Part shown: positions 1-13,437 of the stretch, piece after piece
How positions within the stretch are numbered: position 1 is the first letter of the stretch
Layout of the letters: each line of letters opens with the position of its first letter
Source: Montifringilla adamsi
Taxonomy: Eukaryota; Chordata; Aves; Passeriformes; Passeridae
Length of the DNA: 64,000 nucleotides
Reading direction: 5' to 3'
Assembly: GCA_017590115.1 (NCBI GenBank)
Contig: JAGGNK010006559.1
Span: 9,599,784 to 9,663,783 of the forward strand
Notes under the pieces: model-generated
Database searches by the model: none
Seen by the model: only the letters and a program-made list of their open reading frames with translations
Told to the model about the DNA's origin: nothing
Position numbers and translations under genes: made by a program

Positions 1-900
1 AGGCCCAGGAGAACTTCTTGATAGTCAAGATGACCTCCTGATGCACAAAACCAGTCTGTTTCAACTTGCAGACTGTTACAGCCGTGGCAGAAGGCCAGCA
101 CTGATGAACAAAGAACTCCTGACTGAGCTCAAATACGAAAAGAATGTATGGAGAAGCTAGAAGAAGGGATGAGCTACCACGGAGTAAATCAGAGACATCT
201 CATGAGCATATATAATTGGAGTAAGGAAAGACAAGTATCAGAGTTTTAACTCACATAGGATGTTAAGGACAGTGAGTGATTCTATAATTCACTGTAAGCA
301 AATAGAAAGATAAGGAAAATGTAGTCCCACTGCTCATTGGAGCCAGATGCACAGTAACAAAATATAAGAAAAGCCTAATGCAGACAATGTGGAGTTTTTC
401 CCTTATTTTTACTGGTGAGTTTGGGCCTAGGGTCCTTAGGACTACAGATAGAATCTGTGAGAACAAAGTATTTAGTCATAGTGGAGAAAGAAAAAGCTAG
501 AAATTATTGGAAGAAATTTCACATCCAGAGGTGCGCAGGACCAGATGAGATATAATTGTTTTTGAAAGGGCATGGCAATCAGATGAGGTTCCTGATGACT
601 GCTTGTAGATCTCATGTCTGTCTTCACCAAAGTCAAAAAAGAGGAACCAGGGAACTGCAGACTGGACAGCTTCAACCCCATTCCTGGAGAGACTATGAAA
701 TAAATCTATGAAGCCAGAGGTGTATAGAAATAATAAGGTATGTGAGAAGTCACAATCCAATACATGAACAAATGTGGACAATGAGCATGATTTAACAAGG
801 ACAACTTGTGTCTGAACAGCCTAATAGTTTTGATACAGCTAATTGGTGAAAGCAACAGAGGAATAATAGTACATGTGGGTAACTGAAGCCAGTTACTAGC
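1..900 (+). mobile_element. CR1 LINE fragment, ORF2 (end of endonuclease to early reverse transcriptase), heavily decayed
   Basis: Read on the plus strand with many frameshifts, this stretch follows the order of avian CR1 ORF2. LMNKELLTELK is near 103-135. A match to RKTRENVGPLLNGAG lies near 305-350. A GPDEM-like remnant lies near 540-550. IFERAWQSDEVPDD is near 557-600. A PGNYRP-like stretch followed by a SLTSIPGE-like stretch lies near 648-690. A HGFTKGKLCLTNL-like stretch, typical of the RT fingers, lies near 785-825. In a live element this protein nicks the target and reverse-transcribes the element RNA. Here stops and indels are frequent, so it is non-functional. The element is cut by the window start, and similarity fades after about 880. 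Short open frames on the opposite strand here are incidental. The family call is from memory of CR1 proteins, not from a search. Confidence 0.85.
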
Positions 901-1487
901 AGCAATCTTCCTTGTTGGCACTGGCAGAGTCAACACTGCCAGTGTCTTTATTCAATTTAAATTTAAAATTTGAAATATTTTATAAATTTGAATGAAGACA
1001 CAAAACAAATAAATTAGTATGTATACACAGGCAAAAACATAAATATTACTAGAACACTCTGCTGCTCATACAATGCTACTTTTACTTGCAGCTCCATAAT
1101 CTGTGGCAACTGAATGGGCTTTCCCAACTAAAAATACCCCTTGAAACTTATGTTAGCTCTGTTGGTTGAATTTTATTTAGCCATTAGAGTATCAGTTAGA
1201 AATTCCTTATTCCAGTTCCTAAAAATGTAAATTGAATGAACCTAAATTTACTCCAAATTGTCTTATAATTTGGTATTTTAAACCACTACAATTTACAAAA
1301 TCCCTAAATGGGAAATTTAACAACAGCAGAACCAAGATTTTTCCACCATCTGAAGAGACTGAGGAGTCAGGATTCCATCTCTCCCCTCACCTTTCCTAAT
1401 CAGCTCTGTTACTAATGCTGCCTATAATCTCTAATTAGATCTGTTCTCACCCTTGGATAGAGTGCTGAACAACAGTATTTAGTAAAA
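901..1487. other. Gene-free AT-rich stretch between two CR1 pieces
   Basis: No open frame of note and no clear repeat. It may hold decayed CR1 sequence joining the ORF2 fragment upstream to the 3' tail downstream, but I cannot see convincing similarity. Confidence 0.5.
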
Positions 1488-1580
1488 TGCATCCCGCCCA
1501 TGGCAAAGGGGCTGTAATTAGATGACCTTCAAGGGCCCTTCCAACGCAAGCCATTCTATGATTCCATGATTCTATGATTT
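1488..1580 (+). mobile_element. CR1 LINE 3' end with ATTCTATG-type tail
   Basis: The segment reads like the last 90 bases of avian CR1. A 'cccatggcaaaggggctgtaattagatgacc' type stretch is followed by 'ttcaagggcccttccaac' and then tandem copies of the 8-base tail unit (attctatg, attccatg, attctatg). CR1 elements are usually truncated at the 5' end and keep this tail. The orientation matches the ORF2 fragment at 1-900, so both may be remains of one insertion. Confidence 0.85.
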
Positions 1581-4500
1581 CTATTGGATATTGATAATAA
1601 TGGTTACAATTACTTATTCTGAAATGTGGATTTTATTCATAACTATTTATATACAGCTATAATTTATTTAAAAATTACTGTAAGTATGACAGAATACTGT
1701 GGAAGAAACACATGAATAATGTTTCTTAAAAAACAGTCTAAAAATTATGATATTCAAGTATAGAAGAAATGTCTGATGTAATTAAAAATCAGGAATAAGT
1801 ATATTAACTAAAATTCTGATAATTTTTGAATGCACTGTCATTAATACCTACCCATGTGAAACAGTGCAGAAGTTCATAGAAGAAGAAAAACTCACCAGTC
1901 TGTTTTATGAGCCTCACTTGTAGCTTCATTCAGAAGTAATTAATTACTTATCATTTTAAAATGTCATTGCTTTTGAAAACAATGCTGCACAACCTTTTAT
2001 CCAAAATTTTATTTCTACAGTGGAAAATCAGGGACAACTCTCAAAATGCTTTTAGAGTAACTAAAATGGTAGTGATCTTTATGCCTGTTTATCTACCTGC
2101 AGGTGATTAATTACTCTTTTGAACTTTTAAATCTTTCTGTGTCTCTCATTAACAGGCCATCAAATAATACATCTAGGAGAGAACACCAGGTAATTTAATT
2201 TGCCTCTTGCACAGCATAAACTATATTATGTGACCAATTTATTTTGTCATTGAATCTTCTAATATGTGCTTGGATAAAACGCTTCTTTCTGAAAGGAACC
2301 AAACTGACTTGAAAGCACCAAAAATTCCCTACTTTCTCTCATAATTTGCTATAATGACCAGTCCCTCACCTTGCTGAAAAAAAAAAAAAGCTTTCTACCT
2401 CACAATGAGATTGAGCACCACAAGAACTTTATCTATTCCTCTCAATGCATTTGATCTCCTCTTACTCTCCCTGGGAAAACCTTAATTAATATTGCAAAAA
2501 TGTAAAGGTCAAACTTTCATTTATAAATGATATTTAAAAGTCAGTGTAATTGGCAGCATCTTGCAGAGTGCCAGGCGAATCTCCTTTAACGTTATCTAGA
2601 GAAGAAAATTTCATCCCACACACTTCTATCAGTGATATAAGGATTTTTTTCAGTATTATAGCTTAGTAACGTACCTTACATCTTCCAGGCTGTAAAATAT
2701 CATGCAAAGAACAGATTCTTTCTGGTTTACTTACTAAACTTTCAGTACGCTGCATGTCGCTATCTGTAAGAGAAAAAATCTGACTGGAAGATGAAAACTC
2801 ACTTAGATTGCAATGACAATATTAAAATAATTACAGTTTGAGAGTTTTGTCACTATATAGTGTAGTTTCACCATGAAAGGTAGCTTTCACCTCTTTTTAA
2901 ATGGACATGTCCCCTTTGGTAAAACTGTATCAATTCAGATCTATTAAGCAGCCAGGGACAGAGTCCTGGCAGGCATTTTCTTCTGCACCTGCAGAGAAGT
3001 CAGCCAGCAGAATACAGAGGGTAAGATTAATTTCTTTTCATTAGCTGCATTTTACGTTCATTTATAGGCAGTTCTCTTCCCACTCCATGATATATGTTTG
3101 TTTTTAAATTTTTTTTGAAAGGCAAAGACCCACAGGTTTTTGTTCAGTTAATCCATTAGGAAATGACATTTTAGGGCTTAACTTTGAACCTGTAACATTG
3201 TACATAATGCAGAAAAGCAGGTGCAAATTGACATCTATATGCCTTTATTGTCTTCATGTCAATATTAATAACCTCATGCTTTCCAAAAAGCATCATTCTC
3301 TTGAGTCGTGGGTTCCCAAATAAATGTAGCCTCTTTTGAAACACCTGCTGCTGACAACGTGTTCAACTCTTATGTTGCTTCTAGCCTGCAAAAGTGTTTA
3401 TTGTAACTGACCCTGGTTTATCTTCTTCTTTAGGAATTACAACATTTCTTCACAGAACTTTTTCACTGGTATTCTTAAAATAAAAATCACATTTGTTTTA
3501 GATGTGATTTAGATGTGACTGCAACTAAATTTAGATCACTAGATTTATCAATTAATTTAATTGATCAAGTTAAATGCCAAAAAAAAATAGATATAGAAAA
3601 ACTACTTTCTACTTTTTGCTTAAGTTAAGATGATAATAAACTGGTGACTGTGAAACAGGTTTTATTTTTTTTGGGAGGAGGTAGAATTTAAATAAAATAC
3701 TGTAATGTTTCACACAAATTTAATGTTTCAAACAAAGTAAAAGTAAATACTCCAGCATAAACATTCTGGATTAGCTTGGATCAAATGGTATGTTTGGCTT
3801 CTGCTACAGACAACATTCGCAAATTGTTTTCTTGTCTTATTTGCTTTGAAAAGAAAAACACTGTATAAGAACCATAACAAAATAAACCTGATCAAAGACA
3901 TGGATAAAAAGTGAAAATGCACAAACGGATAGTTCTACACCCAACTACAGGTATTCCATCCTGTGAGAGACTGGACCTTCACAAGTGTGTTAACATCTGA
4001 AAATTTTTCACTCAACTTCAGGAAAAAATGCACTGTTGAAAAAGTTTATTAAGTTCTCTCCTTTAATAGTAAATGTTAGCAGTAAAACAATAAGTAAATT
4101 ACCAGCTAGCTGACAGCTTATTACAAACCAGCGCAGTGATATGCATGTGAGGTTACAAAACCATAATCACAACTCTGCATATGATGTATTTCTTTCTCCC
4201 CTTCTTCATTCCCTCTGCTCCTTTTCCCTGTCTTCCTTCATACTTTCTCCTCCATCTAAATTAAAGGTTTCTGAGTTTTAAAGAATAATAATAGTAATAC
4301 ACTTAATGACATCAGTAAATCAGAATCTTTGCAAACCCATGTACCACTATCAAAAATGCTAACATGCCTAATGTCAGCTTTTGATAGATGTTGACAAAGA
4401 ACGCAAGATAGTAGGTGTGCCCTTGGCAGGGATTGAGATGGCAGAATCAGTAGTAAAGGCATTTTGAAGTTACAGAAAATTAGAATGATTGGTGTCATAC

Positions 4501-7095
4501 TCCCTCCAAAAATCCCAGCAAATAAAAAGCTGCTCAAAATACTGTACATAGAGAGAGATCCCAAAGGGTAGAAACCTAACCAAAACATTTGATTTATTAT
4601 TAGCCAAGTTTTAGTCTGTTTGTTGGTTTTTTTTCTGTATCAACCTTCTGTCTAGATTGCATGAGAAAAATATGAAAATACAGAGAAATTTACTAAAGCC
4701 CAGAAAGAAATCAGGTTTTGGAAGAGGATTTTGCTTTGTCTTATCTAGTTACACTTAGCACCTGCTCATTGTTTTTAAGATTCTGGGCACACTCATCTTC
4801 TCCTGAAAGTAGCTCATTTATTAGCTCACTGGCTTCAGTTCCAGATGCTAAAGCTAGATGGATTTGAAGTAACTACTCATTTCTGTTCCATGATCAATCT
4901 CTTCATCATTACAGTAGTTGGAAATGATGTTTGGGAGGTGAATAAGTATTTTGCTTACATGACTAATTTGTAAACAGTTCTGCCTAATATGTAAGATGTA
5001 GCTAATTTGTATAAATCTCTCTCAAAAAACAGTGCATTTGTATATTTTTAGGCAAAGTACATAAATATTAAGCTATGCCTGTGAGGCTTCTGCACTTTCA
5101 TTAACTTACTTCCAAAAGCTGTTACAATGACTACCAAAAGCTAATGTTTTTGTTTGAGAAAATTTAACAAAACCATTTTGTACATCTTATGCATTACATA
5201 GGGAGTTGCGTATGTGTGTATACGGGTACACAGCAAAGAACAAGAATAATATTTTGGAGAATGAATTACTGAAATTTGCTGATGTACTGTGAGTTCTGTG
5301 TTTATCATTATCTGATTTAGGTTAGTGAGAAAGTTGAAGAAGTGAAAATGCAATGAATTCCAATGAAATACATTGCTTTGTCTCAGACCTGGCATGATTC
5401 AGCTTCACGCAATCATATATGGGGTTCTACTGATAATCTTCTTTCTGTTTTCAACTTTGATGATTAATGCTTTTTTGTACTTCACTGCATAAATAAAATT
5501 TAAAAAAATCCCAAATTAGAATAGCTAGATGTTTGTCCTAATTATGCAGAGTGGGGGTTCAAATGACTTATTTGAAAAGTATATCAGAGAAGACATTCTG
5601 AAAAGTATACATCCTTTCTCTGGCTACTTGTTCACAACCAAATTTGTCCTGAAATTTCTTTCCTACAAATATCTTCTTTCTAAAGCACAAATTAACTGGC
5701 ACATTCAAGAAAACTTTGATGGCATTAAATCCTATAAAAGTGGGTAGCTTTCCTGAAAAAATCAGAAGGCTCTAAACAGAGTTATACCAGTTAGCCAAAG
5801 TCACCTCAAATACTTCTCAATTTTTGTTTTTAAAATATTCTCTGAATTTTCTTCTTCATCCAGGTATTGTGTAGTGATGTACCAGAATAGCACAGTACGT
5901 GCAAAAAGCAAGAGTTTCTGCTAAGTGCTACCTTTCTCAGTATTTTTAGCAGCCTTAAATAAGATTATCCAAGTAGTGTCTGTGGAACCAAAATCAAAAA
6001 GAACACTCAATAAATTTAAAAGTATTAAATCAGGCAAATACATTTACAAAGAACTGGAGCCAGTGGATTGGCTCGTTTTATATGAGATGTCTGAATTATG
6101 TTGACAATCTAATAATGTGCCTGAGTAGCTAAAGGCTGATACAGGCCTGCAGGAGCCAGTAATGTGGCTGTAACATCTTCTAACATTAAGGACATCATGG
6201 AGATAAATGAGACTAATGTAGTCTGAAAATGAACACCTCCCTTGGTTTAAAAAATAAGTTAACTATAAAAATAAATACTGTGCATTTACCATTTATATCT
6301 AGAATCTTGCATGCAATTTATACATATAGCTGTATATCAGTTATTGAGATAAATGTTACAGTAAAATATTCACGGTTTCTTTACAAAGCAAAAAATATAA
6401 TTAGCAGGGGTGGAAGGCACCATTTTCTCTTGTTATTCAACCATAGCTATTACTTTAAGCAAAATCATAAAAGTGACATTACACGGCAGAAGTAATGAAG
6501 TGTGGGTGGAAAATCAGCTGAGTTGACATGCAAAATGAGACACTTCAGAACTGTCTGTGCTTGTAGATGAAATGCAGTCAAAATATTGCTCTATGTGGAA
6601 TCTCATAAAGAAACTGAAAAACTTATTTTATCCAATTTGGGGATGTAACATTTATTAAACTAGGACAATTATTATTAAATATTTTCAATTTTTCTCTTTT
6701 TTCCCCCCCTTTTTCCTATCAGTAGAAGGGTTTAATTTGCATAAAATATTTCCTACAAATAACTCACAGACTTATTTATGATATGACAATTTTTTTATTT
6801 TGATTTCCACCAACAAAGCATATAACTTACATCTTGTCAGGATCTTAGATGTATGCTAGAAAATAGCTAATAAGTTAAAGATTATTTACGTTGTGTCATT
6901 TATCTCTTTAAATATAATACCATATGTCACGTGATTAATATTTGTTTTCAGAACCTCTTGCCATCTACTGCGCTACTATTAGCCTCATTAGCAAAAATAC
7001 CAGGAAGGAGACATTATTAAAGAAGCATAAAATACAGAAGTAGAGCTTGACAATTTTCACCTGTTCAGGAAAAACCATTCTGAACATACATACCA
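1581..7095. other. Gene-free AT-rich region, no recognised repeats
   Basis: No recognisable gene. Open frames are short (at most 110 codons, at 4256-4588 minus), start in arbitrary places and show no known motif. A run of 13 A lies near 2378-2390 and other short A/T runs are scattered. Nothing else stands out. Confidence 0.6.
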
Positions 7096-7420
7096 TCCCA
7101 GAACCATAGAAGTGTTGAGGCTAGGAAGTACCTCCACTGATCATTTAGTCCAACCTCCCTGTTCAGAATAAGGTCAAGAAGGCTGCTCAGGGTTCGTGTC
7201 CACTTGGCTTGTGAATTATCTCTCAGGATGGAGACTCCACAACCTCTCTAGTTGCTCCAGTGTTTGACCATCATCACAGCAAAAAAGGTTGGTTTGGCGG
7301 TTTTTTTCTCCTTATGTTTAAACAAAATTTCTTGTATTTAAGTTCCTCTCTGTTGTCTCTCATCCTGTAATAAAAAGAGTCTGGCACCATTTTATTTATT
7401 CCCTATAAGCTTCAGTAATA
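7096..7420 (-). mobile_element. CR1 LINE 3' end fragment
   Basis: On the plus strand this is the reverse complement of the CR1 3' untranslated region. It contains 'atcatttagtccaacctccc', 'ggagactccacaacctctct', 'gttgctccagtgtttgacc' and a downstream stretch like the usual 'ctcatcctgt...aaagagtctggc'. Divergence is substantial, so the insertion is old. The terminal 8-base tail is eroded. Confidence 0.85.
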
Positions 7421-7824
7421 ACATGCTTGTTTTCATACCTATATTCTTCATATTTCAGCAGCAACCAGGTTGAGGCATAAAGACAGATCAGGAAAACAGG
7501 GAGGGAAATGGTAGCTTAATTATTCAGATTAAAAGTAAAGAATTATGAGAGTCAAATACTGCCTGAAGTTAAACAGCCTTTCCTTTTCTTATTAGCATTT
7601 TTACCCTGCAAAATCTTTGGAAATGTGACAGGATGAGGAAGAAAAACTCTTATGGTTCCCTTTCCATTAGTTACTCTTGCATATTGTATTGTTTTAATAG
7701 CTGTCCCAATGGAGGCAGGAAGTACCAGGCCTTGGCCAACCCACGTGGCAAGTCAGCTTCCTACTACCTAACATTACATCATTTCCATTGGGTACGCTAA
7801 AATACAGATTACATGTGAAATGCT

Positions 7825-7870
7825 TGTTTGCGTGTGTGTTTGTGTGTTTGTGTGTGTGTGTGTGTGTGTG
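7825..7870. repeat. (TG)n microsatellite, interrupted
   Basis: About 46 bases of alternating TG/TTTG units, with an uninterrupted TG core at 7850-7870. Confidence 0.97.
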
Positions 7871-9187
7871 CAACTAATGACACATGCAGGACTGGAGTCA
7901 GTATGGCGCTCAAGAGGTGCCTGTATTTGCTGTTCTTGTGAAAAATATAAAATCATTGGGCTGAAATGAATGCTAAGAAAAGAAATAATGAGATAGGCAG
8001 CACTAGGAAGACAGTGAAACACATAGAAAGATCCATCATAGAAAGATTCATCAACAAAGACCAAAATTGGCAAAACTCTGTGAACCTTATCAGTATGATG
8101 GGGAAGTATAAGCAGAACATATTCTTGACTATTCAGCTAAGGAAAAGGAAATTACTGGTACTGGTATACCAACATGTTCCACTTCCAGTGGCCTGAAGAA
8201 AATGATAAATGATGGAAATTTTATTGCATTTAAAAGACAGCAGCAGAATTTCTAGTAAAATAAATGTGGTTTGCTTGCCTGGATAGAAGATTAAAAAAAA
8301 AAAAAAGTTATCATATCCTCCTTCTATACTTAAGTCAGATTGCATTTCTTGTTCCAGAACTGTACAACATAAACCTGTTCATCACTTCTGTGATGTAACA
8401 ATCTACCCAAATGTAGCCTGTTCTAGGGTATAAACTCCTAGTAGAGACTTATGTTACTGATGTAAAATACATGACCTTGAATTCTGTACAACTCAACTTT
8501 CATCCCATCGTTTTTATGCTTTAAATAATTTCTATTTTATCAATTATCACAAAATACATATCTCCAATCACATTGCTAGAACATGCATATTTTAGGCATC
8601 TATCTCACTGATATTTAAAATATTGAAAGTGTTCTAGTTAAACACAGATTGCTTTGAAACTGTATGAAATCTTTCTGCTTCCAGGTTATTTTCTTTTCCA
8701 GCACATCCCAGAAACAATGAAGTTTTTTCTATAATCAGTTCCCCATCCTTTTTCTAATGCTTTCACTAAATCAGAACTTCTCCAGTTTCACTTCCCTTGT
8801 GACACTGTTTTATTTGAATCTATGCAAATTTGGAGAGAAAGTTTCCCTCCTATTGCATTCAGCACTTTTTTTACTAGTAACATTTCTTCTGGAATATGCA
8901 TCTTTGGAAGCCAAAGTCCACCATAATAGGAGGCCTCTCAGGGCTATTAATATTTCCCATAATGTTTCAGTTTTCGGTCACAAATAGAAGTTTATAGAAT
9001 ATTTCTTCCACTATGCTTCTTTACTATTCTTCCCTAAAGAGATTTAAAACTGTCTTTTGTTTTATTCATGCTAAGTGCTTGGGTTTTATTAATGCCTAGA
9101 TGTCATAGAATCCTAGTACTTTTACTTCACTTCTGTCTTCTCTGAAAAAATATATAGATTGCTACTCTATTTCATTCCTGGTTTTGC

Positions 9188-9260
9188 CAGGTTTTGTTTT
9201 CTTTTGGGCTTTGTTTTGGTTGGTTTTTCTTTTTTTTTTTTTCTTTTTTTTTTTCTTTCT
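9188..9260. repeat. T-rich low-complexity tract
   Basis: Starts with TTTTG/TTGG units and ends in two long T runs broken by single C residues. Confidence 0.95.
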
Positions 9261-11657
9261 ATTAATCTGTTACCCCCTTAAACGTCTGATGTGTAATTCA
9301 GATTTCAACATTTTATAGTCTTGGGACACAGACAGAAGAGATAATTTAGATGCTGTTCCCTTTTCCCAAGGGACTAAGATCTTAAGCCAATAACATCTAA
9401 AATTCCCTGCCCACCTCCCTCTTTTGCTATACTTTGGTTGAATTCTGGTTAGCTGATTGCTTTGAATGGATCTTGCAAGTTTGTCAGGCACAGTGTTCTG
9501 GTCAATATATCAGGGCAATTGTTTTACAGGACTACAGGTCAGCTCCCTGAAAGGTAGGGATATATCTGTTTTTCTTCCCAAAGTTAAACTTAATGAACTA
9601 GAATATGACCACAGATAGAAGATAATCTACCTTTCAATCCACTTTTTGTTTTTTTCATAGATTTCAAATTTCACAGGAACACAGTGAGCCTGCATACCTT
9701 GACAAATATCATGCAATATGAGCTCTTATCAACATCTGTATCCTAAACAAATTTGAGCTGTTATTGAATACTCTAAGCAGTATAGTTGTGCAACACATAG
9801 TGTAAAGAAGATGACAGTTTTAGTCCCAGTATTGTATTAGTTTCAAATGCATGTAATGCCAGCTTGCCTTTATGCAAGCAGTTAAATTCCTTCCGAGTAC
9901 ACAAAATAACATTAAAGTACCTTTGAAAGAGGGTTACAAGGATATATGTATATTTAGATTATTACATTAATAAAATAATTTTTATATCATTAGTAGTAAC
10001 ATAGAGTTCCAGAAGAAAGCACACCATAGTATACTTCAGAAAATAAACCAGGCCTACTTTTTTTCTTGATTATTTAGCGTGTTTATTTCCCATACATTTG
10101 TACATCTATAAAGCTTAATATAAATTTGTTAACTGAAAATTGTAATACCATTTTCATTGTACTGCTTGCAGGTACAGATCCAGAGAGCTTAAAATCTTCC
10201 TATTTTAAAGTGTTTGCCATCCCATACCTCATGCTGGAATTACGCCTTCAGAAAAATCCAGTCTTGAGATGGAGGGATTTCCTTGGACTTCATAACCATG
10301 AAAACAAAAATGTTGTAGACTCAGTTTTTTCCCTGTAAAGTAGATAAAATTGGCTTCAAACAATAAAATTTTTTGATGAAAAAACAGCTCAGATAAGCTA
10401 ATTTTATTCTATTGCTCTGCTGCATGCTGAAAACAAGTCCTGGGATGCACAAGTATCAATGAATACTGAAGTTCAAGGATTTCTGCCAATTTCTACCATC
10501 TTAAAATCCAGCCTAAAAGAACTTATTCCTTCTTCTCTCAAACATAATGTCATATTTGGATCATATTATGCTTCAAATACAGGCTGCTTAATTTTTTTTA
10601 ATCTGCATGCATTTTTTTCCCCTACAAATTATATGATGAACAAAATTGAGGTAAAATTTCTGAAGCCAAAGGGACTGAATATATTTGCCTCATCACAATT
10701 TGCATGTTGTTGATGTATGTCCCCAATATATACCTACTTGATAACACTAGAGAACTGTAGGTGGAAGGCATTGGTTTTTTCCTTTTTTAAAGCCTAAATT
10801 ATGCTGATGTGTTTGATTGGGCAGCATGTGGGCTGGTGTTGAAATTGGAATGTGTTGGCCTTTCTCTGACTCTGCCTGCTTATAGAATCAACTCTTTTGT
10901 TTATGCTGTCACTCTAAGGATGAAGAGGATGTTGCAGACTCCCCATCTTCTCCAGTTTCCATAGCAGTAGCACTGTGAAATCCCCCCTGAGCAAGAACAG
11001 CTGTGCTCCTAGAAGCTGCATAAACAAACCTCTGAGTAAGACTGCTCTGTCTTCCATGCGAGTTGAAGTGAAGCTGGATGCCAGAATAGCATGACAGTAC
11101 TCATCTCTAAGTGACAAAAGAAATGTGAAGCGTGATTTAATAAAACGTGCTTAACAACAGAATCATTCAGCCACCTTTCAACCTCAGCAAGACATCAGTG
11201 TTTTGCAGGCACCGTGGCAGAGATAATAAACTGGTTAATTCACATTGTTTGCATCTGGTGTTTGAGCAGAGAGGATTTCCTTGGGAACAGTTTTTCAGTT
11301 TCTTCACTGATCACATAGCTGTGATCTAGTCTGAACTCACAGCTCTCTTGTAGGCAGAATCATCCCTGGAAGTATAACCATGACTCTTTCTTCTGGTGAT
11401 GTCCTTCTGGTTGGAGGTAACAGCAAATATTCAGACAAGGGCTTATATGGCAGAGCTAGGGCCATCTGAGTGTCAGCATATCCACTTTTGAGTATTTTAA
11501 TTACATTAAAGCTTTTTCTGGAACAAAACAATCAATTTAGTATCTGTATTGTTCTCTTACGCATTATTCTGGCATTGAGGGTGAGGGACCCTCCTGGAAC
11601 AGAGAGGGAGATAATTATTAACTGATGGCTTATAAGGAAAAATGTAAGTAATCTTGT

Positions 11658-11669
11658 GGGGGGGGGGGG
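11658..11669. repeat. Poly-G run
   Basis: Twelve consecutive G, followed by a T and more G-rich sequence (gggcaggaggggaagggg). This is a local purine-rich patch. Confidence 0.95.
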
Positions 11670-13234
11670 TGGGCAGGAGGGGAAGGGGAAAGAGGTGAAA
11701 AAGGCAAAGCAGAGGGACAAACAAGCAAGACTGTATCAGAACTCCTCTGTACTGCTCCTATAATTTGCTACTCCTGCTGTGGTGCAACTGCAGGTAGAAG
11801 TTGCTTTTTGATGAGGTAATTGGGTTCAGAGAACACAAAGTCATGAACACACAATTATATCTCATGTTTCTTTTATCTGCCTACATCCCTAGGAAAAAAG
11901 GCATCTCTCTTTAATGTACCACTATATATTAACTGTGCATTTTGAATGTCCCCATGGTGCTGCTGTTCCAGACACTGAATCTTCCTGACCACAGGCAAAC
12001 AAGAAGCATTTCCTCTGGGAGGATGTGGAGGAGCAGTAGGAGATCTTTACAACTATGTAGATTAAAAGAAGTTTTAGATTAAACACAGTGAGGGCTCAAA
12101 CTGAGCAGAAGTGACAGATTCCTCTCACCCTGTACTGAAGTAGCAAAGACTGCTCCAAGGCCCACACTGACTGCTCTCTGGCTCTCGAACCCTGGGAGAC
12201 GCAGCTTTTATGAGGACTTGCAATTATCTTTTGGGAACTGGAGTGAGCATCCAAATACAGGCATCTCAAAGAGCTGAATTCATATGCAGTCCTTCCATTA
12301 TCAAGTGTGTCTTTGTCATTAAGGTTCTCCTTGGAAAAATACTTAATAACTTTGCTTTCCTAGCAACACTCTGTTAAGCCTGAAAAACCAGGCAGGCATT
12401 TACTCATTTTAGCTGTTTTAAAACCAAAACGGAGCAGTTCTGTGTTGTCAATAATACGAATGGTCAAAGTGCATTATCCCAAATCAGTTTTTATTTCCTT
12501 GCCCTCTAATAAATGACAAGGTTTTATGAGTATTTAAGTGCCATGATTTAAAAACTTTTCTAAAAGATATCTTTACTGTTCATGTAAGACAGTTTTTAAA
12601 AAGAATCTTTGTAGCTTTGTGACCAGGTCAAAACCCGGTGTACAGACAGGGGAGATTACTCACATACTAGTATTATCTGCAGAAAATATCTGTCTTTGAC
12701 TGAAACATGTAATCATCAAATAATACTTCTGGGTTATACCTTTTCATCAGGCTGTGAAAGTATATTGCAGGAAGAAATAAATGTAAAAGCAAGTAGGACG
12801 AGAATAACTCTGTATATGCTGAATAGCTTTTCCATCATCTTTCTGATGAGCATAGAGTCCATCCATAGGGATTTTTGAAGGTTCTGCTGCTAAAGGGCTG
12901 TACAATGCAATTTAACAGCGTAAACTACTTTCATCCCTCAGCCTCTATCAAATAAAAGGTTGTGAGTTTAATGATGCCTCTCATATCCCTCCCCATGGAA
13001 GAATGACTGCCTCCAAAGTGAAGTTGCTTCATCTTGCAAAGGAAAATAGGAAGGGATGCATATGCTTTTTTCTTCCCTGAAGAAGAAACAAAATTGCTAT
13101 TGCAAATTCACCAACACGGATTCTGAAATTATTTAAAAATGGCAAATTTCTGACTTTTCAATATGCTATCAAACTATTTTCTCTAGAAATTCTCAGTGAT
13201 AGTAAATATTTCTTGTGATGATGGACTACTTTGC

Positions 13235-13437
13235 CCAAAAGGGTGGTAAAGCACTGGCACAGGTTTCCCAGACAAGCTGTGAATGCCCATCTGTGGAAGT
13301 GTTCAAGGCCAGAGTGAATGGGGCCCTGGCAACCTGATCCAGTGGTTCACACCCCTACCCATGGTAGAAGGATAACTGGATGATCTTTAAGGTTCTTTCT
13401 AACCTAAACAATTCTATGATTCTATGACTTTATGAAA
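13235..13437 (+). mobile_element. CR1 LINE 3' end with tail
   Basis: A plus-strand CR1 3' untranslated region. It has 'agcactggcacaggtttccc', 'gaagtgttcaaggccagagt', 'aatggggccctggcaacctg', 'atgatctttaaggttctttc' and a tail of attctatg units ending near 13437. It is truncated at the 5' end, as most CR1 copies are. Confidence 0.92.

Larger units (their letters stand above)
7871..13234. other. Gene-free AT-rich region with simple repeats
   Basis: No recognisable gene. It contains a T-rich tract at 9188-9260, a run of 12 G at 11658-11669 and scattered short A/T runs. A 70-codon open frame at 10126-10338 sits behind a splice-acceptor-like 'ttgcag' but shows no known motif. Confidence 0.55.

Noticed and set aside
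1581..7095. tRNA, rRNA or microRNA genes in the AT-rich stretches
   Set aside because: I saw no cloverleaf-type boxes or convincing hairpins; a covariance-model scan would be needed to claim any.
10126..10338. 70-codon plus frame behind a 'ttgcag' acceptor-like site, with AATAAA just downstream
   Set aside because: No recognisable motif, AT-rich composition like the flanks, and acceptor-like sites are common by chance.
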